Of a DNA stretch of 64,000 nucleotides, positions 22,588 to 33,171 are shown piece by piece (position 1 is the first letter of the stretch; each line of letters opens with the position of its first letter). This stretch comes from Heracleum sosnowskyi (taxonomy: Eukaryota > Streptophyta > Magnoliopsida > Apiales > Apiaceae): positions 15,767,001 to 15,831,000 of the forward strand of contig CM061240.1 in assembly GCA_030848705.1 (NCBI GenBank). The letters run 5' to 3'. The notes beneath the pieces were generated by a model. The model made no database searches. It was not told the origin of the DNA and saw only the letters and a list, made by a program, of their open reading frames with translations. Made by a program: the position numbers and the translations under genes.

Positions 22588-23938
22588 GACGAACGAATCT
22601 TATCGAACTTGAGCAAGTTCTTGTCGAACGGAACAATGTTCGATAATATTATCAAACGAATTTTTTTTGTTCGACTTCGACTTCGATAATATATTAGTCC
22701 ACTTTTAAAAAATTACGCATATTAAGAAAATTTAATGTTGTTAAGAAAATTACATTTGTAATGCATTAATTGAAATTAATATGTGGAATGGAGTTGATCT
22801 TGGAAATATAAAATAGAGGTACATGGAGTAGAGTTGATATTGGAAATATAAATTAGAGAAAAAGTTACATTGAAAGTTGAAGTGGACAACTAAGTTGAAA
22901 CAATTTTTTTTCAAAAGTGGACTACTATTTTGAAACGGAGGGAGCATTATTTATAAAAACAAAATATTTTAACACTCGAAATTGAGCAATACTTTAACGA
23001 ATTGAACAATGTTCAACAATTTTATTGAGTATATTTTGTTATCTAAAATTTTGTTCCATAACATATCAAATATCGAGTTTAGACCGAAACAGACTCAAAT
23101 AAACTTATTGAATAGCTAAATTCGTCTACAATGTTCATTAGATTAGAAAAGTAAAAAAAAAATCGTCAAGTACTTATAATTGTTTGAAAAATAATGATAA
23201 ATATTTGGTTGCTTGAAAATTGATTTTCAGATATGTAAATTATTCGCCTTTGTAAATTGTTTTGCACTCATTGTTCTCATGTCTTTTATTTATTTTTGTT
23301 TTGCTAATTTTGTGCATTTTAGTGGTAGTACAGTTTTCTTATTCATGATTTATGAAAGATTGTGAGTAGATGAATGTAAATATAATAGTTTCATACTTTT
23401 AGGGGTAATATTGGTGCATCCATCCTATTTTTCTTTCCTCTTCAATTTAATTATACTTTCATGCCTATTATTGTTTTTAAGTTAATGAATTAATTTTTTA
23501 ATTTTATAAGTTATACAAAAATTAGATCATAGTAGTTCGAATGTGTTTCGGCTCGATTATTATGATTGATCATCATTCTACAAATACGTGCTATATAATC
23601 TTCGCACTATTTGTTCCATTAGTAATTAAATTCTTACACTTTTAAGAAAACTATTGGAATATCATTGTTTTAAGATTAATTCAAATAGTTTTTCGTTGGT
23701 TGAGTCTAACAGTTTACTTTTTATAGGTATTACTTTTTAATTCTTAAATTTATATAAATTCAAACTTGAACACTCAATTGAGATTTTGTTAGTATAACGA
23801 AATATGAAGTAATTATATTTTGGTTTTACAAATTGTTTAATTGGATGTAATAACAAATTTACTAAAATGTTACAACGTTTTATAATTTACGATTTGAAAG
23901 GTAACTTATAAGAATAGATATAAGTAACCCTAACTAAA
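22588..23938. repeat. 1.43-kb tandem repeat, copy 1 (1351 bp, one deletion)
   Basis: Starts GACGAACGAATCTTATCG, the same as at 23939 and 54647. It lacks about 84 bp that the other copies have, including the left end of the embedded Stowaway-type MITE; the deletion ends share AATAT. Otherwise nearly identical to copy 2. It contains TTCGA-rich sequence but no gene. Confidence 0.9.
22691..22944. mobile_element. Stowaway-type MITE, left end deleted (tandem copy 1)
   Basis: Right TIR GAAACGGAGGGAG is present; the left TIR is lost through the copy-1 deletion. The interior matches the complete copies at 24106 and 54815. Confidence 0.75.
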
Positions 23939-24988
23939 GACGAACGAATCTTATCGAACTTGAGCAAGTTCTTGTCGAACGGAACAATGTTCGATAATAT
24001 TATCAAACGAATTTTTTTGTTCGAATTCGACTTCGATAATATATCAAACCGAAGTTATTCAGTTTGAAGCAAGTTGAACTCAAAATATTCTCGAACTGTT
24101 CACTACTCCCTCTGTTTCAAAATATTAGTCCACTTTTAAAAAATTATGCATATTAAGAAAATTTAATGTTGTTAAGAAAATTACATTTGTAATGCATTAA
24201 TTGAAATTAATATGTGGAATGGAGTTGATCTTGGAAATATAAAATAGAGGTACATGGAGTAGAGTTGATCTTGGAAATATAAATTAGAGAAAAAGTTACA
24301 TTGAAAGTTGAAGTGGACAACTAAGTTGAAACAATTTTTTTTTTCAAAAGTGGACTACTATTTTGAAACGGAGGGAGTATTATTTATAAAAATAAAATAT
24401 TTTAACACTCGAAATTGAGAAATACTTTAACGAATTGAACAATGTTCAACAATTTTATTGAGTATATTTTGTTATCTAAAATTTTGTTCCATAACATATC
24501 AAATATTGAGTTTAGACCGAAACAGAATCAAATAAACTTATTGAATATCTAAATTCGTCTACAATGTTCATTAGATTAGAAAAGTAAAAAAAAAATCGTC
24601 AAGTACTTATAATTGTTTGAAAAATAGTGATAAATATTTGGTTGCTTGAAAATTGATTTTCAGATATGTAAATTATTCGGCTTTGTAAATTGTTTTGCAC
24701 TCATTGTTCTCATGTCTTTTATTTATTTTTGTTTTGCTAATTTTGTGCATTTTAGTGGTAGTACAGTTTTCTTATTCATGATTTATGAAAGATTGTGAGT
24801 AGATGAATGTAAATATAATAGTTTCATACTTTTAGGGGTAATATTGGTGCATCCATCCTATTTTTCTTCCCTCTTCAATTTAATTAAACTTTCATGCCTA
24901 TTATTGTTTTTAAGTTAATGAATTAATTTTTTAATTTTATAAGTTATACAAAAATTAGATCATAGTAGTTCGAATGTGTATCGGCTCG
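23939..24988. repeat. 1.43-kb tandem repeat, copy 2, left part
   Basis: The first 1050 bp of copy 2, interrupted at GGCTCG by element C. The rest resumes at 54264 with TCGATTATTATGATTG, continuous in copy 1 at about 23553. Confidence 0.92.
24106..24377. mobile_element. Stowaway-type MITE (tandem copy 2)
   Basis: 272 bp with termini CTCCCTCTGTTTCAAAATA and TATTTTGAAACGGAGGGAG, flanked by TA on both sides. This is the standard mariner/Stowaway form. It is inside the tandem unit, so it was inserted before the duplications. Confidence 0.9.
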
Positions 24989-25469
24989 TGTTGGGATTTA
25001 TGGGTGATAGCATTGAAATAACTTAACTTTGATTGTACTTAATTTTTCAAATTAAGTAGAACATACTGTCATAGCCAAAGTATGTTCTTGTAATCAGTAT
25101 GTAATGTTATTCTAGTTGTATTGTTTGAAAGAAGTTCACTTATGTGTTCAAGCCTCAAAGAATGCTTTTTGGATGACAACATGAATAAAGGTTACTGTCC
25201 TAAAGCTGTGACAGTAAGATTACAAGAAGACAGAATGTTGCAAGTCACGACAGCATATTCACTCTGACAGCAACATTGGCGGAAGACTACGCGACAGCAA
25301 CTATTGCCCTCGACAGCAAGTTTGGGATCCTCGACAGCACTCTATGCGGGGAACTCATACTGTCACCAAAAGATCATTCCTGTGACAGCAAGCTTTGCGG
25401 CAAAAGTAACTATCTCAATAAAGATCCTTATGCTAGGTATCTTTCTCAGTCAAATCCCGTGACAGTTTA
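24989..25469 (+). repeat. 5' LTR of element C, left part (481 bp)
   Basis: Starts TGTTGGGATTTATGGG and matches 53201-53681. It is broken at GACAGTTTA by element B; the remainder is at 39431-40007. It contains about a dozen ACTGTCA/TGACAG motifs. The ORF at 25276-25569 crosses this LTR into B and is not a gene. Confidence 0.95.
25070..25469. promoter_or_regulatory. Cluster of ACTGTCA/TGACAG motifs in the LTR of C
   Basis: Repeated GACAGCAA, TACTGTC and GTGACAG in both orientations at spacings of about 20-40 bp. The cluster is duplicated in the 3' LTR (53276-53682). The same motif family occurs upstream of the two downstream ORFs of C. Confidence 0.5.
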
Positions 25470-26719
25470 TGTTAGGCTCAAGACATGTCTGAATACCACT
25501 ATTAACAAGCCTACACTATGTGACTATGTCACATTACATGACCTAGTGTTTTCTATCACTGGGATATAGTATAGGTCTCTAAATGTCCTTGTCTTGTTTT
25601 CATGGACAATAGCTTTATCATGTATGCTCAGATTTATAATGAGCTTAGTAAAATTCTTGCATCTAGAATGTATATAGGCCATTGAATAATTATCCTGGTA
25701 GAAGTTCAGAAGTGTTCATGCAGCAGGATAGAGTTGAATAAGGCCATGAAGAAATAAGTTGCAGGAATTTGTCTAAGGCATTATATAGCAAAGTCAAAAG
25801 AAAGCTATGTCGTGAAGTCACCAATATCCATGTCGTGAAGTACTATATCGCATAGTCCATTTTGTACTATGTCGAGAAGTCCTCAAGACACATGTCGTGA
25901 AGTGTTGAAGTCAGCAAAGTCAAAGGAGCCTAGATCGTGAAGTCCTCAGAAGCCCTATGTCGCATAGTCATCAAATGACCTATGTCGCATAGTCATCAAA
26001 TGACCTATGTCGCATAGTCATCAAATGACCTATGTCGTAAAGTCTTCAAAGGCTATATCGCATAGTCCTCACAAGGGAGATCGCGAAGTCAGGGATAAAG
26101 TGGAGTTCACGATATCAACACTTAGCCGTTCATAACAAGACAAATCAAGGTACAGAACCAAGAATCAAAGGAGACAAATACTGAAGCATTTGTTCTGGCA
26201 AGGTGGTCCAAAGAACAGATGGCAAATCTACAGCTAAACTTGGAGAGAAAGATAAGAGACAAGCAGCTACAGAAACGGGAAAGACTCCGAAAAGCAGGTG
26301 GTCCTTCCTGACACAGTGAACTTCTTATGGCAGGACAAGTTGGACTTTCAGAAGGGGTAGCTGTGTAATATTGTGTGTGCCTAGTTTGTATAGGGGAATA
26401 TATATATCGTGCATACGCAACTGTAAGCTGTAAGAGAGATACACATAGTTATTTGCTAAGCTCTTTTCTCTGTAAGCAAGCAAGTTCAAACTGTTCTTGT
26501 TTAGAAGCCAGAAATTCGATTGTGAATTTCCTGGAAAGCTGTAGTATTTAATTTGCTTATACAAAGTAGATTAAAGTGATTGTGTGTGTTATTTACTTTC
26601 TGCATTTTACATATCATAATCACATACAGTTGTCTACTTAGTTTTCAAGATCGAAAAATATATCAAACTATCCATTCACCCCCCCTCTGTCTAGTTTCTA
26701 GTGGTATTCCTTTCTAACA
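25470..26719 (+). repeat. 5' LTR of element B (1250 bp)
   Basis: Starts TGTTAGGCTCAAG and ends TATTCCTTTCTAACA. It carries a TATA-like AATATATATATCG at about 26397 and a C-run (CACCCCCCCTC) near the end. It matches 38176-39425. The minus-strand 79-codon frame inside each LTR is not supported as a gene. Confidence 0.97.
25797..26115. promoter_or_regulatory. Cluster of TATGTCGCATAGTC motifs in the LTR of B
   Basis: About fourteen degenerate copies of TATGTCGYRWAGTC, including a perfect run of three 23-bp units at about 25960-26030 (CCTATGTCGCATAGTCATCAAATGA). The unit is nearly palindromic (GACTATGCGACATA on the other strand) and contains a CpG. Its reverse complement fills the pol-env spacer of B. 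Confidence 0.6.
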
Positions 26720-26769
26720 AGTGGTATCAGAGCGAAGGCTGTTAACGTACAAACAGGAAAAGATCAAGA
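26720..26769 (+). other. PBS and short leader of element B
   Basis: TGGTATCAGAGC (26722-26733), complementary to initiator-Met tRNA, two bases after the LTR. A leader of only 36 bp follows before the gag ATG. Confidence 0.93.
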
Positions 26770-29235
26770 ATGAGTTCACAGAAACTAAGCAGTATCAAGA
26801 TTCCTCCCTTTAACAAGGAGCACTACAGTTTATGGAAGAAGAAGATGTTGCTTTTCATCAAAGCTTCTAACCCCATGTATTTAGATATTCTAAAGCATGG
26901 TCCCTTCATTCCAATGATTGAGATTGGTGAATCAACCAGTGGCACTGAGATTATACCAGCAAAACATGTGCCCAAAGATCCCTCAAAATACACTGATCCT
27001 GAAAAAGAAAAAGTTGCCCTGGATGGACATCTTCAACTTATCATTTGTGAATCTATGGACTTCAACATGTATGGCACTGTTGCTCATTGTACTAGTGCCA
27101 AGAAGATGTGGGATCTTATAGAAGTGCTCTGTGAAGGAACTACTGAAGTAAGAAAGAACAAGAAGCAGATTCTTGTTTCACAATATGAAGCCTTCATGGC
27201 TCAGCCAAAAGAGGGAATCACAGAAGTGTTTGAGAGATTCAACAAGCTGATAAACGAGCTCAAACTCTATGACAAACACTATGAAACAGAAGAGCTCAAT
27301 ATGAAGTTTTTACTAACTCTTCCAGATCACTTGGAACCAAGAATCTCTTCCCTTAAAGAAAGAGATCTAACAAAGATTGGTTTTGATGTGTTATATGGTG
27401 TTTTGAAGACATATGAGTTGGAGCTGTTTCAAAAGAGATCTATTCAAGCAAAGCAAGGATTAGTGGCTAATACCTCCTGTGCACTTATTGCTGACAACCT
27501 AAGTCAAAGAATGGACTCTCTTAAAGTCAGTCAAGTGAAGATTGAGGAACTGGAAGTTGAAGACACTGGTGATGAGGTCCAGGTCATCTATGATTTGCCT
27601 GAGGAAGATGAGTTTTACAGCATGGAGGAACTGGACAAAATGGAAAACAAATCTTTTGCTTATATGGCTAGGAGATATCCTAACATAAGGTTTAAAAGAA
27701 AGCAGCCATTCAGGTCCAAGTTCAATACTGGAAACACTGGTGGATCTAGTGGCTCAAACACCTTCAATAAAGGAAAAGGGATGGTTGGTGCTGCTAAGGG
27801 TGGATACAAGACAGGAAGTGTGGATAGGACCAAAATAAGATGCTATAACTGCAATGAACTTGGGCATTTTGCCACTGAGTGCAAAAAGCCTAAACAAGTC
27901 AAGAAGGACAAAGCATACTTAGAGCTTGAAGCCAAGTATGAAGCTCTACTCAAGAAACAACAGGGCAAAGCTTTTATTGCTGAGGGAAAATGCTGGGATG
28001 ACTCTGATGAAGAAGAAGAACAAGAGTACTCAAACTATGCCTTGATGGCATTTTCTGATGATGGTGATTCAAGTCAGGTACCCATTCTTACTTCTCTTGA
28101 TATGACTCCCATTCAATATAAGCAAACTGTTGAAGATATGAGCACTGAGATGTTTAATATTCATACTAGCATGTTAGTAGCTAATGAAGAAATTGATAGA
28201 CTAACTGCTAAGAATGTTGAGCTTACAGAAAAGAATGAGAAACTTGAGTTAATGGTTGTGAACCTGGATGGTTTGAAAAAGGAGGTTGAGTATCTTAAAA
28301 ACAAAGTGATTTGTGCTGAGCAGATAGAGAAAGCCCTTAGAGAACAAATTGTTGAAACTGAACTAAAACTAAGAAGCTTCAAAAACTCCTCTGAACTTAT
28401 TCAAACCTACCACAAGGAACACACTGAAGACTGCAAGGTTGGAGTTGGTTTTGACTATGATAATGACAAAGGAAGGAAGAAGGTCAAGGGCAAAGGAAAG
28501 GAAACCTTTACAAACAAAAATGTCCCAACCATACTGTCAAGTGTTGAACAGCCCATCTTCAGAAAGAGTGATGTTGAGTTTGATGAGGAACTACTGATCA
28601 TCAAGCAACAACTACTTGAAGAAGATGAGGCTGCTAAGAACACTTCTTCCTTTCCTGATCTTGTCAATCAGAAAGAGACCAAAGACAATCTTGTCAAGAG
28701 TCCTAAAGCAAAGAAAGAAGTTGTTAAGAAAAGGAAACAAAACAGAAATGGTAAAGTTGGTGTTAACAAAGGAAACAACTATGCTTATGTGCCAAATGCT
28801 CCCAGGAAACAATGTCAAAAATGCCTATCTGTTAATCATTTGACTCATAAGTGTAGTAAGCCTGAAATTGTTGAAGTTGATAACCTAAGTAACCTTTCTG
28901 CAAGCATAAATTCTAGTCATGATTCTTTCTGTGGTAAGCCAAACTGCATGACATGCTATGTGACTGTGATTGCTAACTGTTTATCTCTTAAACATAAACT
29001 TGACTCTGCACAATCTGGTGAATCACACACACACATACATTCTCATAGGACAGGGTCCCCAATCAGGGTTGAGAGGGTGAAAACTTCATGTGAACCTAAG
29101 AGTGTAAACTCCAAAGCCACAGAAAAAGTGAAGTCTCCTACTATGAGAAATGCAATTTATGACAGAAGAATTATTAATCAAAATGTTTCTAAATCATCTG
29201 GACCCTACCAAGTGTGGGTACCAAAAACAACTTAG
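26770..29235 (+). CDS. gag: gag polyprotein of element B, intact (821 aa)
   Basis: Structural polyprotein that would form the particle and bind genomic RNA. ATG 26770 follows the PBS leader directly (CAAGAATGAG). The UBN2-type capsid region covers about residues 1-250. The first CCHC knuckle, CYNCNELGHFATEC, is at about 358-371. An acidic linker and a coiled coil (about 450-550) follow. A basic stretch precedes a second CCHC knuckle, CQKCLSVNHLTHKC, at about 682-695, and then a CX4CX2C motif (CGKPNCMTC). No stop or frameshift. The C-terminal end WVPK is shared with A, and a WVP core with C. pol begins 11 bp later in another frame. Of the three gag genes in the window this is the only intact one. 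Confidence 0.95.
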   Translation: MSSQKLSSIKIPPFNKEHYSLWKKKMLLFIKASNPMYLDILKHGPFIPMIEIGESTSGTEIIPAKHVPKDPSKYTDPEKEKVALDGHLQLIICESMDFNMYGTVAHCTSAKKMWDLIEVLCEGTTEVRKNKKQILVSQYEAFMAQPKEGITEVFERFNKLINELKLYDKHYETEELNMKFLLTLPDHLEPRISSLKERDLTKIGFDVLYGVLKTYELELFQKRSIQAKQGLVANTSCALIADNLSQRMDSLKVSQVKIEELEVEDTGDEVQVIYDLPEEDEFYSMEELDKMENKSFAYMARRYPNIRFKRKQPFRSKFNTGNTGGSSGSNTFNKGKGMVGAAKGGYKTGSVDRTKIRCYNCNELGHFATECKKPKQVKKDKAYLELEAKYEALLKKQQGKAFIAEGKCWDDSDEEEEQEYSNYALMAFSDDGDSSQVPILTSLDMTPIQYKQTVEDMSTEMFNIHTSMLVANEEIDRLTAKNVELTEKNEKLELMVVNLDGLKKEVEYLKNKVICAEQIEKALREQIVETELKLRSFKNSSELIQTYHKEHTEDCKVGVGFDYDNDKGRKKVKGKGKETFTNKNVPTILSSVEQPIFRKSDVEFDEELLIIKQQLLEEDEAAKNTSSFPDLVNQKETKDNLVKSPKAKKEVVKKRKQNRNGKVGVNKGNNYAYVPNAPRKQCQKCLSVNHLTHKCSKPEIVEVDNLSNLSASINSSHDSFCGKPNCMTCYVTVIANCLSLKHKLDSAQSGESHTHIHSHRTGSPIRVERVKTSCEPKSVNSKATEKVKSPTMRNAIYDRRIINQNVSKSSGPYQVWVPKTT

Positions 29236-29246
29236 TCACTTTGTGA

Positions 29247-32200
29247 ATGCAGGGCAATAGGAATAAAAGAGTCATATGGATCTTGGACAGTGGATGCTCA
29301 AGTCACATGACTGGTGATATAACCCTGCTATCACATTTTGAGGAAAAGGCTGGCCCATCAGTAACCTTTGGAAATGACAACATTGGTTATACAATGGGAT
29401 ATGGCAGTGTTAAATCTGGAAATGTCATTATTGAAGATGTAGCATTTGTTGAAGGACTGAAGCATAATCTCTTGAGTATTGGACAGTTTACCAACAGAGG
29501 CTTCAAAGTGGAATTTGATGAAGACCTTTGTTCAATCTCAAAAAGGGAAAGTGGTGAAGTTGTTCTAACTGGTGTGAAGAAAGGAAGCTTGTTTGTAGCT
29601 AATCTCAAGGCTGCAGATAAGGGAGAAATTTGTTGTTTCTACACAAAAGCCACAAATGAGGAATTCTGGCTGTGGCACAAGAAACTGTCTCACTTAAATG
29701 TTCAGGCAATGAACTCTCTAACCAAGAGAGAACTCATCAGGGATTTGCCTGCCTTGGAGTTTGTGCAAGATGGAGCATGTGAAGCTTGTCAGAAAGGGAA
29801 GATTAAAAGATCAAGTCACAAGAACAAGTTGCTCAATACAAACTCAAAACCTCTGCAACTAATTCACATGGACTTATTTGGCCCTGTGAATGTAATGTCC
29901 CTTTCCAAAAAGAAATATGCTCTAGTGATGGTAGATGACTATTCAAGATATACTTGGGTGGAATTCCTATTCTCCAAGGATGAAGCACCCCAAGTCATAA
30001 TAGAGCATATCAAGAGAGTTGATAAAGAAGCACAAAGCACTGGTGCCTCTGTAGTTGCTTTGAGAAGTGATAATGGGACTGAGTTCAGAAATTCAACATT
30101 GTATGAGTTTTGCAAAGATAAAGGAATTTCTCAACAATTCTCAGCTCCTAGAACACCTCAACAAAATGGAGTAGTTGAGAGAAAGAATAGAACTCTCATT
30201 GAAGCTGCAAGGACAATGCTACTGGATGCAAAGCTACCCACTAGCTTTTGGGCTGATGCTGTTAACACAGCGTGCTATGTGCAAAATAGAACATTAATCA
30301 ATAAGAAGTCTGGCAAAACTCCTTACTCATTAATGACTGGAAAAAGAGCATCCTTCAAGCACCTGCATGTGTTTGGAAGCAAGTGCTTTGTGATGAAAGA
30401 TACCTCTGAGCATGTTGGAAAATTTGATGCTAAGGCATTTGAAGGTATCTTCATTGGATACTCTCTGGAAAGGACAGCATACAGAGTGTTTGTACCTGAG
30501 CAACACAAAGTCATGGAAAGCATGGATGTTACCTTTGATGACAAGAAAACTCCAGGACTGAAAACAAGTGATCAAGACAGTGTGCTATTGAGATTTGAGA
30601 ATCAAGGTTATCTTGAGGATTCTGAAAGTGAAGATGAACCCCCTGTTCAAACTGTTCTAGAAAATGAAACTCTTGAAGTTGACAATCTTCTTCAAACACC
30701 TGTGCAAGGATTCACAAACACAGGGGGAGAAGAAGAGAATGCAACTGTCAACCAAAATGAGATTGGAACAGATCAAGGAAATGAACAGGGGCACACAAGG
30801 AAATGGGACAGAGCCCACACTAGGGATCAAATCATTGGAGATCCTAGTGAGGGAGTTAGAACAAGAAGGGCAACATTAAATACTTGTCTGTATAGCTGCT
30901 TTCTGTCACAAGAGGAACCTAAATTAATTGAAGAAGCTTTGAAGAATTCTGATTGGATTGTTGCCATGCAAGAAGAGTTGAATCAATTTGAGAAAAACAA
31001 GGTATGGGAACTAGTGCCACCTCCAAAAGGAAAGAATGTTATTGACACCAAATGGGTGTTCAGAAACAAGATGGATGAAGAAGGAGTGGTAGTAAGAAAC
31101 AAAGCAAGGCTGGTTGCCAAAGGATATTGTCAGCAAGAAGGCATTGACTATGATGAGACATTTGCACCTGTAGCTAGACTGGAAGCCATCAGAATCTTTC
31201 TGGCTTTTGCAGCTCACTCAGATTTTAAGGTGTATCAAATGGATGTGAAAAGTGCATTTCTCAATGGTGATCTTGCTGAAGAAGTTTATGTGTCTCAACC
31301 ACCTGGCTTTGAGAGTGAAGACTTCCCAAACTTTGTGTATAGACTGCTCAAGGCACTCTATGGACTCAAACAGGCACCAAGAGCCTGGTATGAAACTCTA
31401 TCTCAATTCCTTCTTGAGCATCAATTTACCAGGGGTACAATTGACAAAACCCTATTCTTCAAGAAGCATGGAAATGATATCATTCTTGTTCAAATCTATG
31501 TGGATGATATCATCTTTGGCTCTTCAAATGAAAAACTCTGTGAAAGGTTCTCTAAGTTGATGCAAAGTAAATATGAGATGAGTATGATGGGAGAGTTAAC
31601 CTACTTCCTAGGCCTGCAAGTACATCAAAGGGAGGATGGCATCTTTATAAACCAATCTAAGTATGTCAAGGATCTTTTAAAGAAATATGGTTTAGAAGAG
31701 TCATCCTCAGCTAAAACTCCTATGTCTACTGCAATCAAGCTGGATGAAGACAAGAAAGGCAAGAGAGTTGATATCAAGGTCTATAGAGGAATGGTTGGAT
31801 CCCTGCTCTATCTCACAGCTAGCAGGCCAGACATCATGTTTGCCACATGCCTTTGTGCAAGGTTCCAGTCTGATCCCAAGGAATCTCACATGATGGCCAT
31901 CAAAAGAATTTTCAAATATCTGAAGGGGACTCCTAATCTTGGGCTATGGTATCCAAAGGGCACTGGGTTCAACCTGGTTGGTTACACAGATTCTGATTAT
32001 GCTGGATGCAGGATTGACAGGAAGAGCACCTCTGGAAGCTGTCAATTCCTAGGTCAAAGGTTAGTGTCCTGGTTTAGTAAGAAACAACAGTCCACAGCAA
32101 CATCCACAGCTGAGGCTGAATATATTGCTGCTGGAAGTTGTTGTGCTCAATTGCTTTGGATTAGAAATCAACTCATGGATTATGGACTAGTGTTAGAACA

Positions 32201-32455
32201 CATTCCTCTGATGTGTGATAATACTAGTGCAATATCCATTGTAGCTAATCCTGTTAATCATTCTACTACAAAGCACATTGAGATCAGGTACCATTTCATT
32301 AGGGAACATGCTGCAAATGGTACCATAGAGTCTCTTATGTTCCAACTGAGAAACAATTAGCTGACATATTTACTAAACCTCTGAATGAAGCAGTCTTCAA
32401 CAGACTTGTGAGTGAAATTGGAATGCTCAATCCTTCATTCAGTTGTTCTAAGTAA
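29247..32455 (+). pseudogene. pol: pol of element B, open to a late frameshift
   Basis: Protease DSGCSSHMT, integrase zinc domain (HKKLSHLN...CEACQKGK), integrase core (HMDLFGPV, RSDNGTEF, QQNGVVERKN), RT with YVDDI at about 31497-31511, and RNase H motifs (TDSDYAG, STAEAEYIA, DNTSAI) are all present in one frame from 29247. Near 32330-32336 a small indel shifts the frame, so translation ends at 32360, about 32 codons early. The sequence for the normal tail (the TKPL segment and the NxLVSE-GMLN end) continues in another frame to the stop at 32453-32455. The lost part is distal to the RNase H catalytic residues, so activity might partly survive; that is speculation. Confidence 0.9.
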
Positions 32456-33171
32456 ATATGCTGGTTAATAGTTGCAGCAGTAAATTTTCACTGTATTTAA
32501 ATGATCTATTTGTTTGGAGTGAAAATTAGCTGAGATATGATTTATAAATATTTCAGTATTTTACTGCATATTTTTCAAAATCATATTTGTTAGTGGTGTT
32601 GTGAGCTTTTGAGACATCTCGACATAGATGATTTTCAGAGTTCACGACATATTTCAAATTAAACAGACTTATATCGCAAACTGTTGAGATTGTGAGACTT
32701 CGCGACATAGTTCATTTCATGAGTTTGCGACATAGTTAATTTTATGACTTCGCGACTTCGAATAACTATATCGACAAGTCTCCATAGTTGACAGAATTTT
32801 GATTTAAATTAATTTTATTTCAAAATTTGATAAAAGTCTGACAAATTGCTCAAAATTCCTAAAAGAGAGCTTTAGACAGGGTATTTCTACTATATCGCAA
32901 AGTCTCCCCGATCCTTTCATTTTGAAGACTTTGCGACATAGTTCATTGTTGAGACTATGCGATATACTTTGCAAGACTTTGCGGTACAGGCCACTTTTGA
33001 CTTCACGACATACAGATAGACTGTACACATTCATAACTCCATATCGCAGTGTCTCTATCATATAAATACCATTTTCTAACCGTTTGCAACTTTTCATCTT
33101 GTCTATTGCTCTCAAACTTTCTAACCTAAGCACAAATTCTCTACTCTCTTTCTTACTCTCTCTCTCAAGAA
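32456..33171. promoter_or_regulatory. Pol-env spacer of B: GACTTTGCGACATAG motif array and internal promoter
   Basis: About a dozen degenerate copies of GACTWYGCGACATAG occur at 32605-33055, mostly in the orientation opposite to the LTR copies. They are followed by TATAAATA (33061-33068), then a CT-rich leader (TCTCTACTCTCTTTCTTACTC) and AAGAAATGGC at the env-position start. A motif array, TATA box, pyrimidine-rich leader and good start context are what a stand-alone plant gene promoter looks like. The 124-codon minus-strand frame at 32804-33178 reads through the motifs and is not believed to code. Confidence 0.55.
33061..33068 (+). promoter_or_regulatory. TATA box 111 bp before the env-position ATG of B
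   Basis: TATAAATA after ATCA and before CCATTTTC. The distance to the ATG (33172) and the CT-rich leader fit pol II initiation at about 33090-33100. Confidence 0.5.

Noticed and set aside
25276..25569. 97-codon ORF with repeated DSK segments
   Set aside because: It begins in the C LTR and ends in the B LTR across an insertion boundary; the intact C LTR at 53488 shows it is LTR sequence.
25960..26035. CRISPR-like array (three regular 23-bp repeats)
   Set aside because: Repeats are contiguous with no unique spacers, in a plant LTR, and copied in the other LTR.
26325..26564. 79-codon minus-strand ORF present identically at 39031-39270
   Set aside because: Identical only because both are LTRs of the young element B; no domain or start context.
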